NCBI GenBank assembly: GCA_035630295.1
Contig: DASQKY010000037.1
Coordinates: forward strand, 1 to 64,000
Length of the DNA stretch: 64,000 nt
Direction of reading: 5' to 3'
Source of the DNA: Acidimicrobiales bacterium
GTDB taxonomy: Bacteria; Actinomycetota; Acidimicrobiia; Acidimicrobiales; Iamiaceae
Shown here: piece after piece, positions 49,942-59,817 of the stretch
Layout: each line of letters opens with the position of its first letter
How positions within the stretch are numbered: the stretch's first letter is position 1
Program-made: the position numbers and the translations under genes
The notes under the pieces: model-generated
Databases searched by the model: none
What the model was told of the DNA's origin: nothing
The model's input: only the letters and a program-made list of their open reading frames with translations

Positions 49942-52194
49942 GTGGCGCCGGTGCCGGCCCCGTGGCCCGGCGGGGCGACGGCGGTGAGCCGCGACCTGAC
50001 CGCCGCCCTGGTCGAGGTGTGCGACGAGACCCTGCGGCGCCTCCCCCCCGGCCCCACCCGCGAGGCGGTGGCCACGGTGCGGGCCCGGCTGCTGTCGCCC
50101 CTCCGGGTGGCCGTGGCCGGCAGCGTCAGCTCCGGCAAGTCCACCCTGGTCAACGCCCTGCTGGGCCAGCGCGTCGCCCCCGTCGACGCCGGCGAGTGCA
50201 CCCGGCTCGTCACCTGGTACCGCTACGACCACCACCAGCACATCGAGGTGCAGCGGCGCGACGGCACCGTCCACACCGTGCCCTTCGCCTCCGGCACCCG
50301 CATCCCCGACGAGCTGGGCGCCCCGCCCGGCGACATCGCCCGGCTGGTCGTCCACCTGTCGAACGAGCGCCTGCGCGACATCACCATCATCGACACGCCC
50401 GGCCTCAACACCGTCACCGACGAGAACGAGAGGGCCACGGCCGAGGCCCTGGGGCTGGGGGACGGGACGCGGGAGGCCGGCGACTCGCAGGTGGCCATGA
50501 GCGACGCCGACGCCCTGCTGTTCCTGACCCCGCACGTGCGCGAGAGCGACGTGGCCGTGCTGGAGCGCTTCCGGGCCCTGTTCGACGCCTCGGGCCTGTC
50601 GTCGGCCAACGCCGTCGGCATCCTCAGCAAGGTCGATCGCCTGGCGCCCGACGGCGACCCGTGGCCCGTGGCCCACCGGCTGGCCACCGCGGCCCGGGAG
50701 CGGCTGTCGGCCGTGGTGTCCGAGGTCGTCCCGGTCATGGGCCTGCTGGCCGAGACCTCGGCCACTGACCACTTCACCGAGGACGACGCCTACGCGCTGG
50801 CCGCCCTGGCCGGGATGGACGAGCTGGACCTGGAGGACGCCCTCCTCAGCCCCCAGGACCTGCTCGACGCCGAGGTCCCCGACGTCTCCCGTGACCGGCG
50901 CCGGCGCCTGCTGTCCATGCTCGACCTGCACGGCATCGCCGTGGGCGTGGAGCTGGTGCAGGGCGGCGCCCGCGGCGCCGGGGCCCTGCTCCGCGGCTTC
51001 CGGGAGCGCAGCGGCCTGGTGCCCCTCACCACCACGGTCGAGGCCGGCTTCGCCCGCCGGGCCAGCGCCCTCAAGGCCCGGGGGGGCCTGTCGGACCTCC
51101 GGCGCATCGCGGCCCAGGCCGGCGGGGAGGACGCGGCCGCCTTCCAGGCCCTGGCCGGGCCCCTGGAGCGCATCGAGCTCGACCCGGCCCTCCACGACCT
51201 GCGCATCCTCGACGCCCTCCGGGCCGCCGAGGAGGGCACCACCCGCCTCCCCGACGACCTGCTCGACGCCCTGCGTCGCCTGGCCCTGGAGACCACCCCG
51301 GTCCGCCAGCTGGGCCTGGACGAGTCCGCCGATCCCGGCGAGGTGGCCCGGGCCGCGTCGCGGGCGGTGGCGGCCTGGGCCCGGTACGGCAACGACAGCC
51401 GGCGGAGCCCGGTGGAGCGGCGCCTGGCCGAGGACGTGCGCGAGTGGTACGAGCTGGTCTGGGACCAGGCCACCCCCCGGCCGGCGGCGCCCACCCCGCC
51501 GCCGCCCGGCCCGGCCACCGGGTACCCACCGACGGCGCCGCCCCCGGGGCCCGGGCCGCAGCCCGGCTACCCGCAAGCCCCAGCGCCGACCTACCCGCAG
51601 GTGACGACGCCGCCCGCCCCGGGCTACCCGCAGCCCACGCCGCAGGGCTACCCGCAGCCCACGCCTCCTCCGGGCTACCCCCAGCCCACCGGCCACCCGC
51701 AGGCCCCGGCACCCGGCTACCCGCAACCCACCCCGTCGCCTCCGGGCCACCCGCAGGGCACGCCCCCCCCGGGCTACCCGCAGCCGGGCCCGCCCGGGTA
51801 CCCGCCGCCCACCCCGCCGCCCGTTCCGGGCCACCCGCAGCCCGGCGGCTCCCCGCAGCCGGCTCCGCCCGGGTACCCGCCTCCCACGCCGCCGCCCTCG
51901 CCGGGCTACCCGCAGCCCGTACCGGGGTACCCGCCGCCTGCGCCCGGGCACCCGCCGGCGTCGACTCCGCCCTCCGGCCCCGGACCGGCGCCCCCCGGCC
52001 CGCCGGTCCCGCCCGGGGGCCCGGGCGCGCCGCAGCCGGCGGCGCCTCCTCCCCGTCAGGCTCCGGGGGCTCGGCCGGCTGCCGACCCGGCCCCGGTCCC
52101 GCCCCCGCCGACGCCGCCGCCGGCGCCCCCCGTCCGGGACGACGGCGATGACGACGACCCGCCCCTCTCCACCCCCTGGACCCGCCGCCGATGA
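49942..52194 (+). CDS. dynamin-like GTPase with Pro-rich GYPQP tail
   Basis: A 750-residue protein. The GTPase domain: P-loop GSVSSGKS (60-67), switch-II DTPG (151-154), SKVD (229-232). A helical stalk-like region follows to about residue 508. The remaining 240 residues are a Pro/Gly-rich tail of repeating GYPQP-type units. Bacterial dynamins remodel or fuse membranes; in mycobacteria the IniA/IniC proteins are linked to cell-envelope stress. A GTG at 49942 with GGGGGAGGAG upstream is the start; a second GTG at 49984 is possible. Confidence 0.88.
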   Translation: MAPVPAPWPGGATAVSRDLTAALVEVCDETLRRLPPGPTREAVATVRARLLSPLRVAVAGSVSSGKSTLVNALLGQRVAPVDAGECTRLVTWYRYDHHQHIEVQRRDGTVHTVPFASGTRIPDELGAPPGDIARLVVHLSNERLRDITIIDTPGLNTVTDENERATAEALGLGDGTREAGDSQVAMSDADALLFLTPHVRESDVAVLERFRALFDASGLSSANAVGILSKVDRLAPDGDPWPVAHRLATAARERLSAVVSEVVPVMGLLAETSATDHFTEDDAYALAALAGMDELDLEDALLSPQDLLDAEVPDVSRDRRRRLLSMLDLHGIAVGVELVQGGARGAGALLRGFRERSGLVPLTTTVEAGFARRASALKARGGLSDLRRIAAQAGGEDAAAFQALAGPLERIELDPALHDLRILDALRAAEEGTTRLPDDLLDALRRLALETTPVRQLGLDESADPGEVARAASRAVAAWARYGNDSRRSPVERRLAEDVREWYELVWDQATPRPAAPTPPPPGPATGYPPTAPPPGPGPQPGYPQAPAPTYPQVTTPPAPGYPQPTPQGYPQPTPPPGYPQPTGHPQAPAPGYPQPTPSPPGHPQGTPPPGYPQPGPPGYPPPTPPPVPGHPQPGGSPQPAPPGYPPPTPPPSPGYPQPVPGYPPPAPGHPPASTPPSGPGPAPPGPPVPPGGPGAPQPAAPPPRQAPGARPAADPAPVPPPPTPPPAPPVRDDGDDDDPPLSTPWTRRR
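51520..51960 (+). repeat. GYPQP-type tandem repeats
   Basis: Imperfect repeats of 4-12 residues, mostly GYPQP or GYPPP or GHPQ, encoding the tail of the dynamin-like protein. Codons vary, so they are protein repeats rather than exact DNA repeats. Confidence 0.7.
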
Positions 52195-54251
52195 CGCCCG
52201 ACACCCCCGCTCCCGGGCCGGCTCCGGCCCCCTCCGCTCCGGCTCCCGGCCCGGCCGCCGCTCCTGGCCCCGCCGGCTCGTCGGGCCCGCCGCCGGAGCG
52301 GCCGCCGGGCCTGCCGGCGGTGGTGGCCGAGGTGCTGCGGCTGGCCAACCGCACCCACGCCCTCACCGTCGCCACCGGCCACGCCGACCTGACCGGGCGC
52401 ATCGAGGCCGAGGCCCGGTCGTGGAAGGACACCCAGGTCCGGGTGGTGGTGGCCGGCGAGATCAAGCGGGGCAAGACCAGCTTCATCAACGCCCTGCTGG
52501 GCCACCCGGGGTTGCTGCCGGTCGACGCGGATGTGGCCACCAGCGTCCACCTGGCCGTCAGCCACGCCGAGGCCCTCCAGGTCACCGCGGTGCGCCGGCC
52601 CGAGGGCGGCGAGGCCGAGGAGCGCATCGCCATCGGGCCCGACCAGCTCGTGGACTACGCCTCCATGCAGGGCCGGGCCGTGGCCCGGGAGGGCGTGGTG
52701 GGCGTGGAGGTCGGCCTGCCCCACCCCCTGCTGGAGCGGGGCCTGGTGGTCATCGACACCCCGGGGGTCGGGGGCCTGACCCGGGGCCACCGCGACAGCG
52801 CCCTGGCCGGCCTGCGCTACGCCGATGCCCTGCTGTTCACGGTGTCGGTGGAGGAGCCCATCTCCCTGAGCGAGCTGCGGTTCCTGGCCGAGGCCAGCGA
52901 GCGCATCGACACCGTGGTGCTGGTGCTGACCAAGGTCGACAGCTCCTCGGACCCGGAGCGGATGATGGCCGAGGACCGGGCCAAGATGGCCGAGTACCTG
53001 GAGTCGCTCCGGCGGGCGGCGGCCCAGCCCGACGCCGAGGAGGACCTGGCCGAGGCGGCCCGCCGCTTCGAGCGCGTCCTGGCCGCCCCGTTCCTGCCGG
53101 TCAGCAGCCGCCTGGCCGGCAAGGCCCGGGTCCGGGCCGAGGCCGGCCGGGCCGACACCGCGGCCACGCTCATGGCCCGCAGCGGCTTCGCCGACATGGA
53201 GGCGATCTTCGACCGCACCCTCCAGAACCGGGAGCTGGTGCGCATGGCCAACATCCTGCGGGTGGTGGGCCACGTCCTGGCCCGCGTCGAGTCCGAGCAG
53301 ACGGCCGAGGTCCGGGTGGCGGCCGGCGACGTGGTGGCGGTGGAGGCCGAGCTGAAGGCCCGCCAGGCCCAGCTCGAGGAGCTGCTGCCCTCCCAGGCCC
53401 GGTGGCGCCAGCGCCTGGCCGGCAACGTGCAGCGCATCCAGGCCGACCTCAACCGGGTCATCGGCCGGGAGATGACCCGCATGGACCGGGCCTATCGCGA
53501 CCACATCGACGCCGCCCAGAAGGACGTCGACCCGGTTATGGCCAACCTCAGCACCGACCTGGAGCAGTCCATCAACGCGGCCTGGTCGAACGTGGCCCTC
53601 GTGCTCTCCGAGCGCCTCGACACCGCCGTGGCCCGCATCGCCGCCGAGTTCAACCTGGATGACCTGGTGCTGGAACTGGAGCAGGACGCCCTGCCCGACC
53701 ACCTGCGCGACCTCGGCATCGGCGATCGCCGCGACCCCAACGCCGGCAAGGCCAACCTGGTCGAGGACGGGTTGCCGTCGCTGCTGTCGGCCGGCGCCCT
53801 GGGCGGCGTGGCCTCGGCCCTCCTGGGGGGCATCGCCGCGCCGGTGATCCTGCCCGGGCTGCTCCTGGCCGCGCCCGTGGGCTACCTGCGCTACAAGAAG
53901 CGCCACCAGGTCCAGGTCCGGCAGGACTACCTGCGGATCGTGCGGGAGGTCGTCGCCCAGATCCGCCAGGAGTTCCAAGCCGAGTTCACCCTCAAGATCA
54001 TCGAGGCCCGCGAGGGCGTGGAGCTGACGGTCGACACGGCCATCACCGGCCGCAAGAAGGCCCTGGAGACCCAGCGCAAGGAGCTCCAGCAGCTCCTCCA
54101 GCAGTCCAAGGCCGAGCAGGCGGCCCGCCGGGCCGAGGCCGAGAAGCGCCTGGAGGCGGTGCGCAAGCTGCGGGCCGCCGCCGATGCCCTGCGGGCCAAG
54201 GTCGACGCCGCCGCCGCCCCCCGGGCGGCCGCCCCCTCCCCCTCGGCCTGA
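52191..54251 (+). CDS. dynamin-like GTPase, second of pair
   Basis: A 686-residue GTPase whose ATG overlaps the preceding TGA. P-loop GEIKRGKT (89-96), DTPGVGGL (switch II), TKVDSSS (specificity). A hydrophobic hairpin (LLSAGALGGVASALLGGIAAPVILPGLLLAAPVGYL, about 525-562, in segments) could insert into the membrane, with long coiled-coil helices before and after. The coupled pair with unlike tails matches the bacterial pattern of two dynamins acting together (DynA/DynB, IniA/IniC). The first 40 residues are Pro/Ala-rich. Confidence 0.9.
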   Translation: MTPDTPAPGPAPAPSAPAPGPAAAPGPAGSSGPPPERPPGLPAVVAEVLRLANRTHALTVATGHADLTGRIEAEARSWKDTQVRVVVAGEIKRGKTSFINALLGHPGLLPVDADVATSVHLAVSHAEALQVTAVRRPEGGEAEERIAIGPDQLVDYASMQGRAVAREGVVGVEVGLPHPLLERGLVVIDTPGVGGLTRGHRDSALAGLRYADALLFTVSVEEPISLSELRFLAEASERIDTVVLVLTKVDSSSDPERMMAEDRAKMAEYLESLRRAAAQPDAEEDLAEAARRFERVLAAPFLPVSSRLAGKARVRAEAGRADTAATLMARSGFADMEAIFDRTLQNRELVRMANILRVVGHVLARVESEQTAEVRVAAGDVVAVEAELKARQAQLEELLPSQARWRQRLAGNVQRIQADLNRVIGREMTRMDRAYRDHIDAAQKDVDPVMANLSTDLEQSINAAWSNVALVLSERLDTAVARIAAEFNLDDLVLELEQDALPDHLRDLGIGDRRDPNAGKANLVEDGLPSLLSAGALGGVASALLGGIAAPVILPGLLLAAPVGYLRYKKRHQVQVRQDYLRIVREVVAQIRQEFQAEFTLKIIEAREGVELTVDTAITGRKKALETQRKELQQLLQQSKAEQAARRAEAEKRLEAVRKLRAAADALRAKVDAAAAPRAAAPSPSA

Positions 54252-54286
54252 CCAGCCCTTGGTGGCAGTGTCGGAAACTTCTGGTC

Positions 54287-55609
54287 GTGCCCGAGCTGGC
54301 CAGCCACATCCAGGTCGGCGCACCGGCGGTCGAGTTCGACGTCGACATCGTCAACACCGGCTTCGGTGGGCCGCTCGACAACGCCCGCCTCGATCTCTCC
54401 GTGACCCGGCCGGCGGGCTTAGGTCTCGGTGCCTTGGACCCCCCGAACGTCACCCTGCCGCCATCCCCACCCCCTCACCGATCCCGGCGACCACCGATGT
54501 CAGCCAGATCGTCGACCTCCAGGGCACCAGCGGGACCCTGAACCTCGACGGCGCCCTCGGCCAGGTGCACGACGTGGCCCTGGACTCGGTGGTCATCCGC
54601 GGCGTCAACCCGGCCTTGAACGTCCCCCTAGTGGTCACCTGCCTGCCGCAGTCCGAGGCCATCCCCCTGGGCACCATCACCCAGGGCGGGGTCGCCCTCT
54701 CGGTCGACGCCGACGACCCGGCCCGCCAGGGTGGCCCCGTCACGCTCTCGACCCTGGTGGCACCGGCCACCGGCCAGGGCTTCGTCGAGTTCCGTGACGG
54801 GGACGACACCATCGGCGTGGTCCCGGTGGTGGACGGAGGTGCCTCCCTGTCCACCACCGCCCTGGCCGCGGGCGCGCACGTCCTCACGGCGCGCTACTTC
54901 GGCAACTCGCTGGGCGCCCACTACACCTCGAACGACATCCTGCTCACGGTGCTGCCACAGTTCGACTGCAGCGCCTTCACCGACGCCGGCACCGACGCCG
55001 GCAACGGCGCCGTCGTCCGCCTGGTGTACCTGGAGCTCCTGGGCCGTTGCCCCGACCAGGCCGGTTACGACCACTGGGTGGCCCGCCTCTATGGGTACCA
55101 GCCAGGCGGTGTTCGCTCGCTCGATCGCCCGGACCTCCGAAGCGGTGGGTCGGGTGGTCGATGATGCCTACGAGACGATGCTGGGCCGCCCGGCGGATGC
55201 GTCGGGTCGTGCGTTCTGGACGGCGCGTCTGCAGAGCCACGGCCGCTACGACCAGCTGTTGGCTGATCTGGGGGCGTCGTCGGAGTTCTGGTCCAAGGCT
55301 GGATCGAGCAACACCGGGTTCGTGACCCGGGTCTATGACCGGCTCCTGGGCCGGACCCCCGACGCGGCTGGTCTCGCGCACTGGACCGGACGCCTCGACG
55401 CCGGTGCCTCGCGGGGGGCGTTGATCCGCACCATCGCCAACCTGGACGAACCACTCCGCCGCCTGGTCGCCTCGTCCTACGACGAGATCCTGGCCCGGGC
55501 CCCGGTCGGTGCCGAGATCACCGACGGCGTCACCCACCTGCGTCGCACCGGTGACCGGTCCGGGCTCGACGGGCGGCCCAGAGGTAAGCCCGCGGGTCAC
55601 GCGGCGTAG
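54287..55609 (+). pseudogene. degraded DUF4214/Ig-like surface protein gene
   Basis: The remnant lies in three frames: one at 54287 giving ASHIQVGAPAVEFDVDIVNT, a second from about 54470 to about 55095 (an FVEFRDGDDTIGVV Ig-like unit, then VYLELLGRCPDQAGYDHWVARL), and a third to 55609 with three more DUF4214-like units. A two-base loss near 55100 relative to the intact relative explains one shift. The 5' end is missing (no signal peptide), and the 3' end stops early. Its last 466 bases are about 95% identical to the C-terminal coding region of the gene at 56149-59480. Confidence 0.75.
55102..55567 (+). repeat. 466-bp direct repeat, copy 1
   Basis: Matches 58946-59411 base for base in length with no indels and about 23 substitutions counted by eye. 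It encodes three DUF4214-like units (MLGRPADASGRAFW, LLGRTPDAAGLAHW). Confidence 0.8.
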
Positions 55610-55944
55610 AGCTCATGGTGGCTGCGGTCGACGGTGGCGGCGAAGTAGGGGTTGTCCAGGGCGGTGGGGCTCACCAGGTCGACCGGTCGGGCCAGGAGGG
55701 CCTCGAGCTCTTCCTTGAGGTCGAAGTAGGCATCGAAGCGGCTCAGATCGCTGGCGGGATCGAACTCGACCAAGAAGTCGATGTCGCTGTGGCCACCGAC
55801 GTCGCCGTCAACGGCTGACCCGAAGGCGACGAGTCGACGGACACCGAGACGCCGACACGTGTCGACGATGGCGTCACGCTCGCGGATCAGTTCAGGCAGC
55901 ATCTCGGCACGCTCGCTCGTGGGATGATCCGCCCATGCTCGCAT
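55597..55944 (-). CDS. nucleotidyltransferase-domain protein (MNT/MntA-like)
   Basis: A 115-residue protein if it starts at ATG 55944 (MRAWADHPTSERAEMLP). Minimal nucleotidyltransferase motifs: FGSAVDG followed by SDIDFLVEFD, with helix DAYFDLKEELEALLARPVDLV. Such proteins are antitoxins of HEPN/MNT (type VII) systems or stand alone. No HEPN partner follows downstream, and its 3' end overlaps the end of the neighbouring pseudogene. The 60-residue upstream extension (to 56127) looks non-coding. Confidence 0.72.
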   Translation of the reverse strand: MRAWADHPTSERAEMLPELIRERDAIVDTCRRLGVRRLVAFGSAVDGDVGGHSDIDFLVEFDPASDLSRFDAYFDLKEELEALLARPVDLVSPTALDNPYFAATVDRSHHELYAA

Positions 55945-56148
55945 GAAGCCGTGAACGGGGCTGACATCGAGGGGGGTCGTTGGTTCCGAGCGGGGGTTTG
56001 GCAGCGGCGGAAACTTGGTGGGTTGGATGGTTTCGCGCAGGTTCGGCAAGGTCGGCTCCGACATGGTGATCGTTGGCGTCTCTCCCAGTCTGAGCACTGG
56101 GTCAGGGTGTCGTGCGGAAGTGTTCATCGACAGGGGGGATCCCTCATC

Positions 56149-59100
56149 ATGTTGTCCAGACGTTCGCTCATCGCGTTGATCACGCTTGTGGTCGCGGTGT
56201 GCGCCTTCGCTTTTGCCCCCCCCCCCCAGGGGTCGCGCAGCCCCCGGTAGCGGCTGAGACCGTCTCCCGGGTGGCAGAGGATCTGTCCCTCTCCCTGGTC
56301 GAAGGCGGTGGCCAACTCGTCCTTCGCGGCTCCGAAGAGCCGTATGAGATCCAGGCGCCGACCTCGATCACTGGCACGATCGACGCGCCGGATCCCGACA
56401 CCGGCGGCGGGACCGGTGCCATCACCAACGGCACGTTCGCGACGCCGCGGGTGAGCTTGTCCCAGGACATCACCACCCCAATGGTGGCCACGGTCTACAT
56501 CGACGCCGACTTCTCCCAGGTCGTCCCGGGGAACCTGACCGGCACCGTGGACGAGACCGGGGTGGTCTCGCTGCGCACCGCTCTGTCGGTGAGCTTGCAC
56601 ATCGATGTCGGTCGCGATCCGGTCATCCTCGCCGCCGACTGCGTGGCCAGCCCGATCCAGGTCGATCTCACCTCGACCACCCCGTACGACCCGGTCACCC
56701 GGCAGGTCACCTTGGCCGATGCCAACTTCTCCATCCCCCCGGTGGTCTCCGGTGGGGCATGTGAGTCCAACGTGGCCTCTGCGGTCAACGACCAGCTCGC
56801 CGGAGCGGGGCATGCCATCTCCCTCACCGTCGAAGGCGAGCTGCCTCTGCCCCAGACGGTCAAGGAGCCGGCGGTCACGACCTTGGCGGTGACGCCCGAG
56901 GCGGGGGTTCAGGCGGGCGCGTCGGTGACCATGGTCGCCGCGGTGGCCCGGGCGCCGGAGTCGACCGTGACTGAGGACCCCACGGGGTTCGTGGACTTTC
57001 GCGACGGCAACCAGACCCTGGCCAGCGTCGAGGTCGCCCCCGACGGCACCGCCACCTTCACCACCAGCGACCTCCCCGCCGGTACCCGCACCCTGACCGC
57101 CCGCTACGGCGGTGACGACATCTTCGGGTCCAGGACCACCACCGTTACGTCCTATCCGGTGTGGTCCAACCCCGCGCTCACCTGGGACCTCCCCACCTTC
57201 GTGCAGATCGCCGGTGACCCCACCGACTTCACGGTGGCGGCCACCAACACCGGCATCGGCCAGAACCTCACCAACGCCCGCCTCGATGTCACGATCCAAC
57301 GGGCCGAGGGCCTTGCCCCCATCGGCCCCATTGGAGGCAACCCCCGCATCACCCTCGACCGCGTCGAAGGCGCCACGGTCACGCCCATCGCGCTCACCTT
57401 CTCCGGGACTGGCGCCGCCCAGCGTCTCGTGGGGTCGATCGGCGCGGGCACCGGCACGCCGTTGCCGGTCGGCGCGTCACTGACCGAGGCCCTACGACTC
57501 GGTCTCCCGGCGGTGGGCACCGTCTCATCCACCGCCTGCGGGGCCAGCAACCGGCTCTGCCCCGGCCCACTGCGCATCACCTTCACCCTGGTCCACGTCG
57601 ACCCCGACACCGGCGTCACCGTGGCCACGGTTGCCTCCTCCTCTGGCGACACCCTCATGACCGAAGCCACCCGACGGGTCACCACCATCACCGCCGGCGC
57701 CCCCGGCGTCCCCGCGTTCGGTGTCCCACCAAAGCCAGCGATCTCTCCCCACACCATCCGGGCCGGCAACACCATCACCCTGAACCAGCTTGGCCTGGGC
57801 TCCGTGCTGAACTTGGTCAAACCGTCGGGCACGGTGGCCTTCAGCATCGATGGCCGTCCGGTCGAGGCCCTACCGATTGGCTCTGGCATCGCACCGGCCT
57901 ACTCCACCGAGGTCGCCTGCTGTAGACCCGGCAGCTACGGCATCCCGGTCCCGATGGACACGGCGGCGGGGACACGTACTTTGGCGATCCGTTACTCGGG
58001 TGACTCGTTGTTCCAGCCCCAGGTCGCCAGCTTCACCTTCAACGTCATCGCCCCGATCGCCCCGATCTATGAGTGTGAGCGACCGGCCCTGGCGGTGATG
58101 TACGTGGCTCGGGCCAACGTGGTCGCCCAGGGATCCCTGCCGCCGGTCGTCGCCGCCGGGACGCATGTGCCGGTCGTGCACCCGGCCCTCCGGATCTTGC
58201 TCGACCGGGGTCCCAGCACCGATGGCGGTGGGCCATGGGGCCCGGCTCTGAACTCGGTCATCAGCGCGTTCACGGGTGTGGAGGTGACCTACAGCGTGGA
58301 TGGTGAGTCGTTCTCGTCGGGGATCACTCGGACCAATGACACCCGCATGGACGTTGCTGGTGATCCGGATCAGGTGTGGGCGTTCAACGACCTGGCCATG
58401 GCGGTGACGATCGATGGTGTGCCGGGTGAGGTGGTGCCGGTTGCGATCGAGTCGTTCCGGATCAACTTCGATGACGCGGGCGGGGCGATGACGTGCAAGC
58501 CGGTGGGTGGTCCGGTCGTCTTGGGCGATGTGACGGTGGCGGGGACGTCGTTGTCGGTGTCGCCGTCGGGCCCGGTGCGTTCCGGTGGGCAGGTGACCCT
58601 GGAGGCGTCGATGGCTCCGGCGGCTGGTGGTGTGGTCGAGTTCCGTGACGGGACCACGACCTTGGGTGTGGTGAACGTGGATGGCCAGGGCCGCGCGTCG
58701 ATGACCACCACCGCCTTGGGGGAGGGTGCCCATGAGCTGACGGCTCGGTACTTCGGTGGCTTGTCGATCCCGTCGACGACGTCGGCCCCGGTGGCTCTGG
58801 TGGTGGGCCCAGAGTTCGAGTGCGCGGCATTCTCCGATGAGGGTCATGGGCGCACGGTGCGTCTGGTGTATCTGGAGCTGCTGGGCCGTTGCCCGGATCA
58901 GGTCGGTTACGACCATTGGGTGGCCCGTCTGGACGGTGGCACGTCCCAGGCGGTGTTCGCTCGTTCCATCGCCCGGACCTCCGAAGCGGTGGGTCGGGTG
59001 GTCGATGACGCCTACGAGACGATGCTGGGCCGCCCGGCGGATGCGTCGGGTCGTGCGTTCTGGACGGCGCGTCTGCAGAGCCACGGCCGCTACGACCAGC

Positions 59101-59480
59101 TCCTGGCGGATCTGGGGGCGTCGTCGGAGTTCTGGTCCAAGGCTGGATCGAGCAACGAAGGGTTCGTGACCCGGGTCTATGACCGGCTCCTGGGTCGCGC
59201 CCCCGACGCGGCTGGTCTCGCGCACTGGACCGGGCGCCTCGACGCGGGGGTCTCGCGGGGGGCGTTGATCCGCACCATCGCCAACCTGGACGAACCACTC
59301 CGCCGCCTGGTCGGGAGCTCCTACGAGGAGATCCTGGCCCGGGCCCCGGTCGGTGCCGAGATCACCGACGGCGTCACCGACCTGCGTCGCACCGGTGACC
59401 GGTCCGGGCTCTACGCCCAACTCATCGGCACCCCCGAGTTCGCCCAGCGGGCCCAGGGCCTCCCCAACCCCGAGGGCTGA
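56149..59480 (+). CDS. large secreted Ig-like/DUF4214 protein, frame broken at C12
   Basis: The signal-peptide start MLSRRSLIALITLVVAVCAFA (ATG 56149, GGGGGGA upstream) enters a run of twelve C at 56216-56227, and in this frame meets a stop shortly after. One extra C (13) would join it to the long frame to 59480, giving about 1,110 residues. Two Ig-like FRDG units lie near residues 290-350 and 860-900, with a long beta-rich middle between them and Cys-rich patches. Four DUF4214-like repeats occur at the C terminus (LLGRCPDQVGYDHW, MLGRPADASGRAFW, LLGRAPDAAGLAHW, ILARAPVG). DUF4214 proteins are secreted, often surface-associated. Third-position bias is lower-GC than neighbours. It could be phase-variable or mis-assembled. 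Confidence 0.7.
56216..56227 (+). repeat. homopolymer of twelve C
   Basis: Uninterrupted C12 just after the signal-peptide codons of the DUF4214 gene, in a position where gain of one C restores the reading frame. Confidence 0.85.
58946..59411 (+). repeat. 466-bp direct repeat, copy 2
   Basis: Partner of 55102-55567, 3,844 bases downstream. It belongs to the full-length DUF4214 gene. Confidence 0.8.
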
Positions 59481-59496
59481 CCCCCCAGGGTCCCAG

Positions 59497-59538
59497 CGTC
59501 GTGCGATGTCCGCCCTGAGCGGTGGGCGTCGCACGACG
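59497..59538 (+). terminator. hairpin after DUF4214 gene
   Basis: CGTCGTGCGA pairs with TCGCACGACG, 10 bp, loop 22 bases, starting 17 bases after the stop at 59480. Confidence 0.5.
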
Positions 59539-59755
59539 GCCCCGGGGGAGATCCCTCGGGACCCACTCCATCTCCGGTGACCGGCCTCCAGAGCCGCGGC
59601 ATCGGATGAGCCCGGTCCGTGCGCACCTGCCGGCGCCGGACCACCCCAAGGCTCACGGACCGGCCGCTCGCCCCCACCCCCCGGGGGCGAGCGGCCGACC
59701 CGCGCCCTGGGCCAGGCCCCCCGGTGGGGAGATCGGTCCCGCCGGGACGACGCGA

Positions 59756-59785
59756 CGAGGCCCCGCACCGGGGTGCGGGGCCTCG
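59756..59785 (-). terminator. bidirectional terminator hairpin
   Basis: A 14-bp perfect stem (CGAGGCCCCGCACC with GGTGCGGGGCCTCG, loop GG). It lies 33 bases past the minus-strand end of the DxDGDG repeat gene. The 337-base gap from 59481 to 59817 holds only this and the hairpin at 59497; nothing else is seen. Confidence 0.7.
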
Positions 59786-59817
59786 GGGGTCGGGTGGCGG
59801 GCCCGAGCGGGGGAGGG

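Noticed and set aside
55945-56127. Longer start for the nucleotidyltransferase
   Set aside because: The upstream extension has no family-like sequence and a Pro/Thr-rich composition. ATG 55944 gives the expected size.
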